A DNA stretch of 64,000 bases from Channallabes apus (taxonomy: Eukaryota > Chordata > Actinopteri > Siluriformes > Clariidae): NCBI GenBank assembly GCA_030522415.1, contig CM060114.1, forward strand, positions 24,347,304-24,411,303. Reading direction: 5' to 3'. Below the pieces are notes generated by a model. It did not search any database and was not told the DNA's origin. It saw only the letters and a list, made by a program, of their open reading frames with translations. The translations under genes were made by a program, and so were the position numbers. Position 1 is the stretch's first letter, and every line of letters begins with the position of its first letter. Positions 1 to 9,919 of the stretch are shown here, piece after piece.

Positions 1-683
1 TATTTGAAGATAATTCATACGTTTTAAGCCGCTGCAAAAGGCTGGTTTGCTGGGCGAGTACTGACATCACGACTACTTTTATTACACCTACATTTGTTTA
101 TTTGTATATGTATGTTATTAATATTAATTTTTTAGAGATTGTGTGTGCGTGCACGGAGAGTTTGTGTTGATAAGTGTATCAGAAAGCATTACAATGTTCA
201 TTTGAATTAAAATGACACACACACGTCTGTATATACAGTATATCAATTACATATATATCAATTTCATTAGTTCGTTCATTCTATTTGAAGCTTCGGATGT
301 TTTTTTTTTTTTTTTGGTTTGGTTAGATTAGTTCTGAACTCGCTTCCGTGAAACTATCGCTAAAACAATGTACTGAGCCCTCCTGAGGATATAAAGCTTT
401 ATTATTGTGTTTGAATAAATAATCAGATCTACAGCAGGTAATAAACTATGGTGTGTCATAACCAAAGCAAACACCACGATTATGCCTCATTTCGTTCGAC
501 GGGAACGTGGTTCACTTGGCCGCGGTGTATTATAAACCTGTGGAATGTTTCACTGTTTATGTTCACATAAGAGGAATAAAAGCGAGTGAAATGTGGAAAT
601 GATGTGTGGCAACTCAATGAGGACTAAACCAAAGATTTCGGTAACTCCACTGAGTGTAACATCTGCATAGTGACACTGAACAT
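1..683. other. Intergenic, no gene seen
   Basis: AT-rich sequence with a poly-T run near 301-315 and short TA/TG stretches. I see no open reading frame with a recognisable domain and no repeat family I can name. Confidence 0.5.
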
Positions 684-1060
684 CTTCACTTTTCCGTTTA
701 CCTCTGAAAAAAAAGCTGTATTTTGTTTGTTTATATTTAGAGTTTTTATAACAGTAGAACAAGTACCCGCGCGCACGCACACACATAGACACACACACAC
801 ACACACACAGACACACACACTCCCCTGAGCCCTCGGGAAACATCCAATCACCGTCGGTATACAAATGAGTCAAGACGCAGCCTAACGTGGTGTCGTGTCG
901 GATTTCAGTGGTCACGGAGTGGGAAGACTTTGAAGAAGCTGCAGTGACAGTAAACAGCTGAACAACTTCACTTTTCCGTTTACCTCTGAGGAAAAAAAGC
1001 TGTATTTTGTTTGTTTATATTTAGAATTTTTATAGTAGTATAAGAGAAAGTTATAGTTTG
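684..1060. repeat. Local direct duplication
   Basis: About 77 bases at 684-760 recur at 967-1045 with few differences (both contain ccgtttacctctga followed by an A run and gctgtattttgtttg). A second shared block, with cggatttcag and ggtcacgga followed by gaagactttgaag, lies at about 898-940 and again at about 1590-1625. The segment therefore looks like a duplicated unit of several hundred bases with CA tracts at matching places. The origin of the unit is unknown. Confidence 0.6.
771..826. repeat. CA microsatellite
   Basis: Imperfect (CA)n tract with GC-containing interruptions at its left end. Apparent Cys/Val-rich ORFs on the minus strand here are translations of this repeat. Confidence 0.9.
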
Positions 1061-1285
1061 GTCTGTACTGTAGTTCGCACCCTTGTAGAGAATAAATAAA
1101 TGAATAACACCTTCATATCCCCTCTCAAGAGTGTCATAGTCCATTGTTAGTTTTAATGATCTGGCTGAAACTAATTATCACTACATAAGTACCCTAACAC
1201 CATTGATCATGAGTCTCAGCTGAACCTAATTCTATACTTGTAACAGAAAATGTAGATGCAGATTCCAAATGTGTATTTATATAAT

Positions 1286-1311
1286 AGATAGATAGATAGA
1301 TAGATAGATAG

Positions 1312-1369
<58 letters not shown>
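1286..1369. repeat. GATA plus TG compound microsatellite
   Basis: A (GATA)n run of about six units is followed directly by a long uninterrupted (TG)n run. A His/Thr-rich ORF on the minus strand is the translation of the repeat. Confidence 0.95.
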
Positions 1370-1371
<2 letters not shown>

Positions 1372-1518
1372 GCTCTACGCAGGGGCAAGAGAGGGCAGCG
1401 CACCCTTAAATGTCTGCACATGTTAATATATTCCTAAAATGTATATATTACAAGTTGATAAACTGATCTGCGGTAGCGGAAAAATCCGCTGAAAATAGGA
1501 CAGGCTGCAGCGCACGGG

Positions 1519-1562
1519 CACACACACACATACACACGCGCGCACACACACACACACACAGA
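1519..1562. repeat. CA microsatellite
   Basis: (CA)n with a short central GCGCGC interruption; the sequence after it (from about 1569) matches the block following the CA tract at 771-826. Confidence 0.9.
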
Positions 1563-2251
1563 CACACCTCCCTTGAGCCCTGCGTCTGTCGGATTTCAGC
1601 GGTCACGGAAAGACTTTGAAGCAGTTTATATATGAATCTAAGCTTGAACTTATCAGCATTGTAAATATATAATACTTTTCAAATAAAATCGCTATTACTT
1701 TGACCCTGAAGTTTAGTTTAGCACACACAAAAAACAGAAAAGTCATTTCTGGTAAATCAACGGAATGTGTAGTTTATTTACAGTAATTCATTAAAAAATG
1801 AATATACATTGTACAGTACACGGTAAACACGGGAAAGATTACAAAATGAAAAAACAAACAGTGTCTACTTTATAAACAGCTTAGTATGTGCGTCGAGATG
1901 CTGAAATCCCTTGCATGATTTTGCTTCCAAGTGGAGAGATATTTGACCGATAGCCTAGAACAAAAGATCTATAGGTGTGATCACAAACCCCTCCGACCAA
2001 CCGTGCCATCAATCACTGACCACCTCAGAAGTTCCCTGCAATGTATGGCTGCAATACTTGTTTTGCAAGTATTTTTAACACCATTCAAAGGGGCAGTTAT
2101 CGGCTATGACACGTTGAAGGAGAACTTAATAGTTCTCAAAAATAGTGTAAATGTCTGCAACAATCACTAACCATTAAAATGTTTTTTTTTTTTGTAATTA
2201 AACACGAAAATATTAATTATATTTCCATATATACACACACATACACACACA
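1563..2251. other. Intergenic, no gene seen
   Basis: Unclassified AT-rich DNA. A 79-codon open frame at 1931-2170 has no recognisable domain and I do not regard it as a gene. The stretch ends in TA and CA dinucleotides. Confidence 0.45.
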
Positions 2252-2283
2252 CAAGGGCGTAGGTTTGCTACCTATGACTCCAA

Positions 2284-2366
2284 CTAATACCCCATCCCCC
2301 AATCCCCTTTTCCACCCACCAACCCCCAACCCCCTGCCCCATCCACCTACCAACCTCCCACCCCAA
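2284..2366. repeat. C-rich, G-free low-complexity tract
   Basis: About 80 bases made mostly of C, A and T with repeated CCCC and CCACC words and almost no G. Unlike a microsatellite it has no fixed period. Confidence 0.7.
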
Positions 2367-3375
2367 CTATGTCCACTGAATACATGTTTTTCTTAATATG
2401 GTGCGAAATCACTTTACATTAATACTAGCAATGCTTCAATTTATATTAATCCACTCGAAATGCAATTCATTAAGTTAAATTAAGGAATAGTGTAAAGTTA
2501 AAGGAATGTTTCATAACTGACAAAAAGATAGTCTTTAATAAAATAAAAACTATTCTTTATTGAGCCCTAGTGCAAATGAAACATCTCAATCATCTGTATA
2601 TATATAAAAGTAGATTACATCTAAACATGAACTACTAGGTAGAGTACCACACAACAGCTCAATGCCTATTGCTCCTATATGAAGGAGACAAAAACATGCC
2701 TTCGCCTCTCGTTAACAAAAATAAACTGCTGGCATATTTGTTTGACATCAATATTGTCCAGGCTGTTCTTTTTTTCTTCTGATAAACACTAAAGATGATA
2801 TTTTGTAGAATGCTGAAAACCTGTAATCATTGATTTACATAGTATTTGTTTTTCCTGCTACGGAAGTCAATGTTTTCAGCTTTTTTCCCCAATATCTTAT
2901 TTTGTATTCAACAAAATAAAGAAAATCATTAAAGTTTGGAACCACTTAAGGAGTAAATAGTGAGTAAAGTTTTTTTGGGGGCGAACAATGGCTTTGACCC
3001 TAACTCTTCCCCTCTGACTGCACTAGGACCGGACAGCATTGCCACCTGATGAAATTGCGTGACAAAAAAGTGAAATGTCAGTTCAAAACTTTTGCCAAAA
3101 ACACTAATGAATCACTTACATCCTCAGCCTATCACTCCTCATAATGCTAAATATTAGTATAATCAACATGTATAATACACGCACACATGTTATATGTTAT
3201 ATACTGTATAATCAACATTCAGATTGACCTCCTGTGAACTCGCCTCTTCACCTGAACTACAACATGGCTGATCTGCTTCTGTCCCCTAATTGAAAAACAT
3301 TGAGGGATTCCTTATGAGCATGGACAGAGAATGCCTCAGCCTATTATTGGTAACAATGTTAAATCTCAGGACAAC
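2367..3375. other. Unclassified AT-rich DNA
   Basis: No coding or RNA gene seen. It lies between the putative hAT-like left end and a Tc1 fragment, so it may be element interior or host sequence. Confidence 0.4.
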
Positions 3376-3377
3376 TA

Positions 3378-3730
3378 CAGTGGCTTGCAAAAGTATTCGC
3401 CCCCCGTGAACTTTTCCACATTTTGTCACATTACAGCCACAAACATGAATCAATTTTATTGGAATTCCACGTGAAAGACCAATACAAAGTGGTGTACACG
3501 CGAGAAGTGGAACGAAAATCATACATGATTTCAAACATTTTTTTTTTACAAATAAATAACTGAAAAGTGGGGTGTGTGTAATTATTCAGCCCCCTTTGGT
3601 CTGAGTGCAGTCAGTTGGCCATAGACATTGCCTGATGAGTGCTAATGACTAGAGAGCACCTGTGTGTAATATACACTCTCTCCATCGCTGTCTGATATAC
3701 AGCACAGGTGTTTAGGTTCTGTTACCTGAC
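3378..3730 (+). mobile_element. Tc1/mariner-like element, one end only
   Basis: It starts after a TA dinucleotide with cagtggcttgcaaaagtatt, a Tc1-type inverted-repeat end common in fish. About 350 bases of non-coding end follow, and the element is cut off where the DIRS element begins at 3736. No continuation is found after the DIRS right end at 7916, so the rest of the Tc1 copy, including its transposase, is missing. Confidence 0.75.
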
Positions 3731-3786
3731 AAAACGTTTCGGGTTACTTTGCAGTAACCCTGTTCCCTGAGAGGCGGGAACGAGAT

Positions 3787-3960
3787 GCTGCGTTAGAACG
3801 CTTATGGGAACTATCTTGTCGCATTGCCGGCCATGAAGCATGTGTGGAAAAACGCCATTATCTGGCTACATATAACCTCGGTCAGTTGACGTCATCTGAT
3901 TAGATCAGGTGGAGGTTATAAATACCGGAAAGCCGGCAACAAAACCTCAGATTATTTGTC
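3787..3960. repeat. DIRS left inverted terminal repeat
   Basis: This 174-base segment is the near-perfect reverse complement of 7717-7890. The outer tail at 3736-3786 is not in the other repeat; its complement is in the internal complementary region instead. Confidence 0.92.
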
Positions 3961-3999
3961 TGAATGGACGGCGGGTCACATGGTAGTGCGGCGTTCGGA

Positions 4000-4107
4000 C
4001 GCAGCATCTCGTTCCCGCCTCTCAGGGAACAGGGTTACTGCAAAGTAACCCGAAACGTTCCCTTTTCGAGGCTTCACTCAATGCTGCGTTAGAACGCTTA
4101 TGGGAAC
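4000..4107. repeat. DIRS internal complementary region
   Basis: Bases 4000-4056 are the reverse complement of the left outer end (3736-3792), and 4057-4107 are the reverse complement of the right outer end (7866-7916). The two halves meet at cccgaaac/gttccc. This is the DIRS signature: the region acts as a template that brings the two element ends together to form the circular intermediate. It fixes both termini of this copy to the base. Confidence 0.93.
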
Positions 4108-4191
4108 GAGAATACCACCGCCGCCGCACTACAGGTGTCTGGACCACAAGGTTGTGTAGCGTGTGCGCACAAGGCCGAGAAGGTCTCAGAT

Positions 4192-5220
4192 TCATGTCCG
4201 GGAAGCTGACCCGAGGACTCGAGAGCCTGGAGTGGCATGGACATCCAGACTATAAAATCTTATAAATGTGTGCGGAGAGGACCAACCCGCTGCGTCACAC
4301 ACTTGTTGCAGGGGAGTACCTCTTGCAAGAGCAATAGATGAGGCGACCCCTCTGGTTGAATGAGCCCTGACTCCTAGGGGCGAAGTGAGTCCACGCGCCT
4401 CATAGGAGAGGGCAATAGCATCTCTCACCCAGTGTGACAGAGTATGTGTGGTGGCGGCCGCCCCCCGGTTGCGGCCTCCATAACATATAAAGAGTTGCTC
4501 TGACTTACGCCACTGGCTGGTGCGGTGGACATAAGCCTGAAGAGCACGTACTGGGCACAGTAGGTGAAGTTTCTCCTGCTCCGAATCCGAAAAGGGCGGA
4601 GGACAGAAGGCTTCCAGGATGACAGGGTACATGGTAGAGAAAGGAACTTTCGGTAGATAGTTTGGGTGAGGATGCAGAATGGCCTTGACTAGCCCAGGGG
4701 CAAAGTCCAGGCAAGATGGGGAGACTGACAATGCACGCAGGTCTCCTATCCTCTTTAGAGAGGTGATGGCCATAAGAAGAACCATCTTGAGTGTCAGAAG
4801 CCTGTCGGGCGCTGACTCTAGCGGTTCAAAAGGAGTGTCAGACCTTCGAGCACGATAGATAAATCCCAAGAGGGAGCCGTGACTCTAGTGGGTGGCCTCA
4901 ACCGTTTAGCTCCACGAATGAAACGGGCAACTAAAGGGTGATTTCCTACAGTAACCCCTTCAGACAGGACGTGGCAGGCTGAAATAGCGGCCACGTACGT
5001 TCTGAGGGTACTAGGGCACAAGCCCGAGGACAATTTCTCTTGCAGGAATTCCAGCACTGAAACAATTTGGCAGTGGACTGGGTACACCTGCTTAGCCATG
5101 CACCAGCTCTCGAATACCTTCCATTTGAAGGCATAAATCCTTCTAGTGGAGGGAGCCCTAGCACTTAGGATGGTGTCAATTACGCCGGCTGAAAGGCCGG
5201 CTTGACTCAATTGGTCCCGT
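4192..5220 (-). pseudogene. DIRS tyrosine recombinase, frameshifted
   Basis: The gene would encode the integrase of the element. The N-terminal part (phage-integrase SAM-like region, with APSTRRIYAFKWKVF and LRTYVAAISACH) is in one frame down to about 4850. The catalytic part continues in another frame from about 4869 to 4192. The catalytic set is visible: the first arginine in LKRIGDLRAL, the HxxR box in AHSTRG, and the tyrosine in FIRFYSLD. One small indel near 4850 therefore separates two otherwise well-preserved halves. A second copy of the C-terminal part is at 58658-58916. Confidence 0.88.
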
Positions 5221-6214
5221 TCAGGGGCCAAGCGTGAAGGTTCCAAAGCTCGGGCCGGGGATGAAATATTGTCCCCTGCGCCTGAGATAGAAGATCCCTC
5301 CTCATTGGAATCATCCAAGGTGAGCCGTCGAGGAGCGATATTATTTCTGAGAACCATACTAGGACGACATCTCGGTGTCGAAGTGCTAGCTGCTGAGACT
5401 GGGCCAGTATTAGCCAGTCGTCTATGTAGTTCAGAATGCGGATGCCCTGGAGTCTCAAAGGAGCCAGAACTGCATCCATGCATTTTGTATATGTGCGGGG
5501 TGATAAGGCTAGACCGAATGGAAGAACCCGAAATTGGTAGGCTTTTCCCCCAAAAGCGAACCTCAGGAACTTCCTGTGCTGTGGCAAAATTTCTATGTGG
5601 AAATATGCGTCCTTTAAATCTACTGTCACAAACCAATCCTGTGGTTGGATTTGTGAAACAATAGTCTTTATGGTCAACATTTTGAAGTTGCATTTTTTGA
5701 GATAGCGGTTCAAACCGCGAAGTTCCAGAATTGGACGCAGACCCCCGTCCTTTTTGGGGACCAGGAAGTACCGACTGTAGTAACCTGACTCCATGTCTGG
5801 AGGAGGAACCTGTTCTATGGCTCCCTTCTGCAGTAATTTCTCGAGTTCGGAACTCAGAAAGCGCGCCCTTTCCGGTATCACGGAAGTGGAGACCACGCCG
5901 TTGAAACGCGGAGGGCGATATGCAAACTGGATCCTGTATCCTTTCTCTACAGTCTTTAAAACCCAGGGGGATATGCCTGGCAGTAGCTTCCACGCTGCCA
6001 GCTTCTCCGAAAGGGGTGCAAGTACTTCTACTGGGCTGGGGGGTGTTAGTGGTTCGGTGTCCTGGAATATAGCAGGATGCGACCGAAGGACTAACGTGTC
6101 GGAGACCGGTGTTGTCCGAAACACCAAAGGCGGCGGAAACTGAACATCGATCTCCTGGGGGTGCCCAGGGGGGCATGCTCCTATGTGCCCGTCCCCAGGG
6201 GGGGTCACCCCCAC
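5221..6214 (-). pseudogene. DIRS reverse transcriptase with RNase H deleted
   Basis: The open frame of 335 codons holds DIRS-type reverse transcriptase motifs: KDGGLRPILELRGLN, VDLKDAYFHIEI, LPFGLALSP and the catalytic YIDDWLIL. After LALRHRDVVLV, near 5362, the protein jumps straight to WFSEIISLLDGSPW, which in DIRS proteins lies just after RNase H. The end of the RT domain and the RNase H core are therefore missing in a single deletion. The C-terminal words (RPELWNLHAWPLNG) lead into the recombinase. Without RNase H this copy cannot complete cDNA synthesis by itself. Confidence 0.9.
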
Positions 6215-6231
6215 GGTCCTGAGCTCTGCTA

Positions 6232-7613
6232 TCAGGGACGATTCTTCGCGAAGAAGACAGAGCGGTCTATTTTTTTGGGGGCGGCCTGAGGGGGGCGCCG
6301 AGACGTACCCCAGTCCTTACGGGGGGGTGCGCGGCTACTGACGCTTTCCTTCTGTGCCTCTCGTCTAACGAGACTGAGATCGGGTCGAGGTTGGGTGGCC
6401 GATGGCCTTGACACCTGGGCACGGCGTGGGATAAATTTCCCAAAAGCTTGTTCATAGAGACTGGCCTCTCTAAATCTGGTGGCGACAGTATTTACAGCTT
6501 CGCCAAATAGGCCTGAGGGTGAGATGGGAGCATCGAGAAGGAATGCCCGATCTTTGTCCTTAATGCCAGTTAGATTTAGCCAGAGGTGCCTCTCTGCAGA
6601 CACCAGGGAGGCCATAGAACGGCCAATAGCACGGGCTGTCTGTTTCGTCGCACACAGGGACAGATCAGTAGCCCGACGTAATTCTATGAACGCTTCCTGA
6701 TTCATATTGCCGCTCGTGCTCAGATCATTCAGCAGGTCGGCCTGATACGCCTGCAAAACCGCCATGGTGTGCAAGGAAGCGCCGGCCTGACCAGCTGCTT
6801 GGAACGCCTTCCATAACAGGGTAGAAGAAGTTCTACATGCCTTGGAGGAAAGGGTTGGCTTTTTTTAATGAGGATGATGTTCCAGGAGCGAGATAGCCCG
6901 CGAGTGTCTCCTCAATCTGGGGCATCATCACATAACCTTGTGCTTTTGCATCAACAATATTCGAATAAAACGAAGTTGAAGGTACAAAAATATGGGAAGA
7001 AAAGGGACGTCTCCATGAACGAGATAACTCGTTGTGGAGATCATCAAAAAAGGGGAGAGAACGGCGTTGTGGCGCCATCTCCTGGCCACCCGACAGAAAT
7101 CTGTCATCCAGTTTGAAACGTTTTGTATGAGCTTGCTCTTGTGGCCAGTCAATATGTAAACGTTCAACTGCGCATGTTATAACCTCAATTAATTCCTCAT
7201 ACTCTCTATCATCCCTAGAGGATCGTTCTGAGGTAGCTACATCCATTTCAACTGAAGCAAGAGAGTGAGTTTCTCCCAAACACTCCCGAGAGGCACCGAA
7301 GTGCGCTCGCGAAGTGGGGGGGGGGGGGGGGGAGAGAGTGATCCGGGGAGGAGACGAGAGAGAGGAGGGGCTCCGTCTCTCGTGCCTCGGCCAAATCAAC
7401 CTGTGAGCCCCAGGAGTGCAGAGCGGCTCGTGGCTCCCTAAAGAACGCGAGACGCGCTCGTAGCACTTTCATCTGGAGATTATCACAGTGCCCACACTCT
7501 CCTTCAAGTCCAAGGAGAGCGTGGCTTTCACCCAAACACTCAAAACAGAGATTATGGCTATCGTCTTGAGAAAGACGGTTACCGCACGTGCATGATACAC
7601 TGAACTCGGCCAT
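6232..7613 (-). pseudogene. DIRS gag-like ORF1, frame-broken
   Basis: The likely start is the ATG at 7613 (MAEFSVSCTCGNRL). Paired cysteines follow (CTCG, CFECL, CGHCDN), which could bind metal. The frame is lost at a run of about 17 G at 7316-7332 (C on the coding strand) and resumes in another frame (6833-7399), then again at 6232-6774 with the conserved stretches MAVLQAYQADLL and LWLNLTGIKDKD. The last part is Arg/Pro/Lys-rich, as expected for a nucleic-acid-binding tail. The homopolymer may be a real expansion or a sequencing error. Confidence 0.75.
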
Positions 7614-7716
7614 TATATCTGGTGAGTTTTTTTTTTTTTTTTTCTCTGTTAAGAATGGTTTCTTATTTTTTTTTTTAAATGCTTGCTGCACACACGCGAT
7701 CACAAGTCGGCATGAA

Positions 7717-7890
7717 GACAAATGATCTGAGGTTTTGTTGCCGGCTTTCCGGTATTTATAACCTCCACCTGATCTAATCAGATGACGTCACCTGACCGAG
7801 GTTATATGTAGCCAGATAATGGCGTTTTTCCACACATGCTTCATGGCCGGCAGTGCGACAAGATAGTTCCCATAAGCGTTCTAACGCAGC
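7717..7890. repeat. DIRS right inverted terminal repeat
   Basis: Reverse complement of 3787-3960. It contains a TATA-like stretch (tatttataacctcc) and gatgacgtcacctg, a CRE-like core, upstream of gag, so the promoter probably lies here. The outer tail to 7916 ends in gggaac. Confidence 0.9.
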
Positions 7891-7916
7891 ATTGAGTGAA
7901 GCCTCGAAAAGGGAAC

Positions 7917-8855
7917 AGGATAAACACATGCCATTTAAACAGCAATCATTTTATTTCACTTTTTCTGAGTCTTAGTGTGCAAACCTCGAATCAAATCATT
8001 AATGTTCGCCAAGTAAGTGAATGCATTTTAAAAACTATTTTTCTGAAGTGGATTGTCTATTGGTGTCAACAAAATTCTAGCCATATGGCAATATTAGTAT
8101 ATTAGTTTATCAATTTCTTTCACAATACTGATTTCTGACAAACAGCCACTAGATTAGGAGACTGACAGGGATCATATTTATACTTTTACATGTAGCTGTT
8201 TAATCTGCTGTTAGTTTTACGTCCGTATTCACAGACTATATCCTGGCCTGCTGTACTGAATGTGAGTCCACTGCATTTGGCGCTGCTTGTGTCTGAACGA
8301 AGCCAATCGTCTATCACATGATGGCAGGGAAAGGCACAGCCAATCAAAATGTTCATATGTGTTTTGGGGGCGGGAGGACTCAAGGAGAGAACGTGATTTA
8401 TCCCTTTCTGCGTGTCTAGGTTAATGTAGACAGAACGATTAAAAAAAAAAGTGGATTAAATTATTGGTGGGGACATTTCAATGGTCGGAGGATATTGGTG
8501 GGGACACATCCCCTCCGTCCACCCTAAATCTACGCTCCTGTATATATATAATTTAAAACTATTTATTCATTTGTCTTTTATTTACTTACTTACTAGCGAA
8601 TGCTTTTTTAGGGCTCTAAAAACTACGGCAGTATGAATGACAATGGAATAGGACGTGTGAGTTGCACCGGTCACACACACACACACACACAGACACACAC
8701 ACACACAATAAATATATATATATATATAATTAAATTCTTAAAACATCGTGTTCACCCATGCACTGAAAAAAAGAACTTGTAAGATTTACTTGATAAAATC
8801 CTCATAACAATTTGGACACATAGATTTTAAGTAAATTTTATTGCTCCAATATTAA
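7917..8855. other. Unclassified DNA with a CA/TA microsatellite
   Basis: No gene seen. (CA)n followed by (TA)n lies at about 8672-8729. The part up to 8540 may be the right half of the putative hAT-like element. Confidence 0.45.
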
Positions 8856-9712
8856 GGCTGAAGTCTGCCCCTTCCCCCTACCCTTCCATTTGACGCGTTC
8901 ACGTGCAGGGGTAGAGGTGTCTCATTTCTCTTTTGGTTGGAGGTGTAGGGGGAGGGGGGAAGGGGCAGATAGCCCTCCAAACGAAGATTTTTCAGGACCT
9001 CACTTCAAACGAAGGGCTAAGCGAAGTTTTCAACATGGCTGCTCACTCGAGCAAGCAGACCCATAAATGTTGTCATTTTTGCCATTAATAAAGATTTTTA
9101 TGACAAGTTTTCATTATATGTATATTACCTTTAGTCTTGTGTTTGTGTTTATGGTGATGTTCTGTAAAGAAACGTTTGCAAAAAAAAAATCGCTAAAGTT
9201 TGCTAGCGGATAGCACATATTGCACAATATTACAAATATATATTTTTATGTCACATACACTTTACTGCATGCTACAAACAAATATGAAAGTTCAGTAGCA
9301 CGGCATTTTACCGAGCATTTGATAACGCATTGTTTGTTTTGCTTACGGTCATACACTATTGTTTTGCTTACACTATTCTTACTTATTGCAACGTGACCAC
9401 AGTTTTGTAATTTATATTCTGTATATGGACGGCTGAGGAAACCCGAAGACTCATCCGTGTTCGTGGTGAAAATGAGCAACTTTTTTAAAAATCGAAATAC
9501 GGCGCAAAAAACCTTTGGGAGTGAGTAATCTCTCTTATTGGAATGTGTGATAAACATCGGCGCATGTCCTCTGACGTAACATTAGGAACCAGCGACAATG
9601 TATGATGACGTATAACAGTGTTGTCCGATTTCTTAGGGGAAATATTTATACCCTTCCCCTTTCCACTTCGTTTCAAGGGACAAGGGGAAGAAAATAGAAT
9701 TGTGATTCAGCC
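8856..9712. mobile_element. Non-autonomous DNA element with GGCTGAA ends (Harbinger-like?)
   Basis: The left end is ggctgaag and the right end attcagcc, giving 7-bp inverted ends, flanked on both sides by TAA (8853-8855, 9713-9715). Just inside both ends are related CCCCTTCC-rich words and copies of aaacgaag in the same end-relative orientation. A TAA target duplication fits PIF/Harbinger-type transposition, but the inverted repeat is short and no transposase is present. The right part recurs at 14206-14322 (with its end) and an inner part, inverted, at about 63885-64000. Confidence 0.4.
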
Positions 9713-9919
9713 TAAGTAAAACTCACCCGTAATTGTCAGGTAAAATTTACTTAATTAAATTAACAATAAAAGAAATCAAGTAAAAGTTACATAATTATAT
9801 TTAATGCACAAATTAGATGTATTTAAAATAATCAAGTAAAGTTGCAGGAACCTTAATTTTATGAAATTACTATCATTTTGTTTTGTGAGATTTTCCCTTA
9901 ACTTGGTTTTATCAATTTA

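Larger units (their letters stand above)
3736..7916 (-). mobile_element. DIRS-type tyrosine-recombinase retrotransposon, internally deleted
   Basis: Read on the minus strand the order is right inverted repeat, gag, reverse transcriptase, tyrosine recombinase, internal complementary region, left inverted repeat. This is the DIRS order. The copy is about 4.2 kb and lacks the end of the reverse transcriptase domain and nearly all of RNase H; gag and recombinase also carry frame breaks. DIRS elements replicate through a circle and integrate with a tyrosine recombinase, so no target duplication is expected and none is seen. Other DIRS pieces occur at 24680-25402, 51741-53810, 53850-54556 and 58194-58916. 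The copy is defective but its termini are complete. Confidence 0.93.
2252..8540. mobile_element. Possible hAT-like element, heavily interrupted
   Basis: The left end reads caagggcgtaggttt. The right end, on the opposite strand, reads caggagcgtagattt, so 12 of 15 terminal bases agree. Inside the right end are the words gtccccaccaat that I associate with fish hAT-type elements. No matching 8-bp target duplication is visible: the left flank is a CA tract and the right flank a TA tract, both prone to change. No transposase remnant is recognised. If real, this element was the host for the Tc1 fragment and the DIRS element inside it. Two unrelated elements with similar ends is the alternative. Confidence 0.35.

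Noticed and set aside
1931..2170. 79-codon ORF as a host gene
   Set aside because: No domain, no splice signals and no neighbouring exons; only a short word (gcagttatcggct) recurs near 62800.
3736..4107. Simple hairpin or replication origin at the inverted repeats
   Set aside because: Fully explained by the DIRS left end and internal complementary region.
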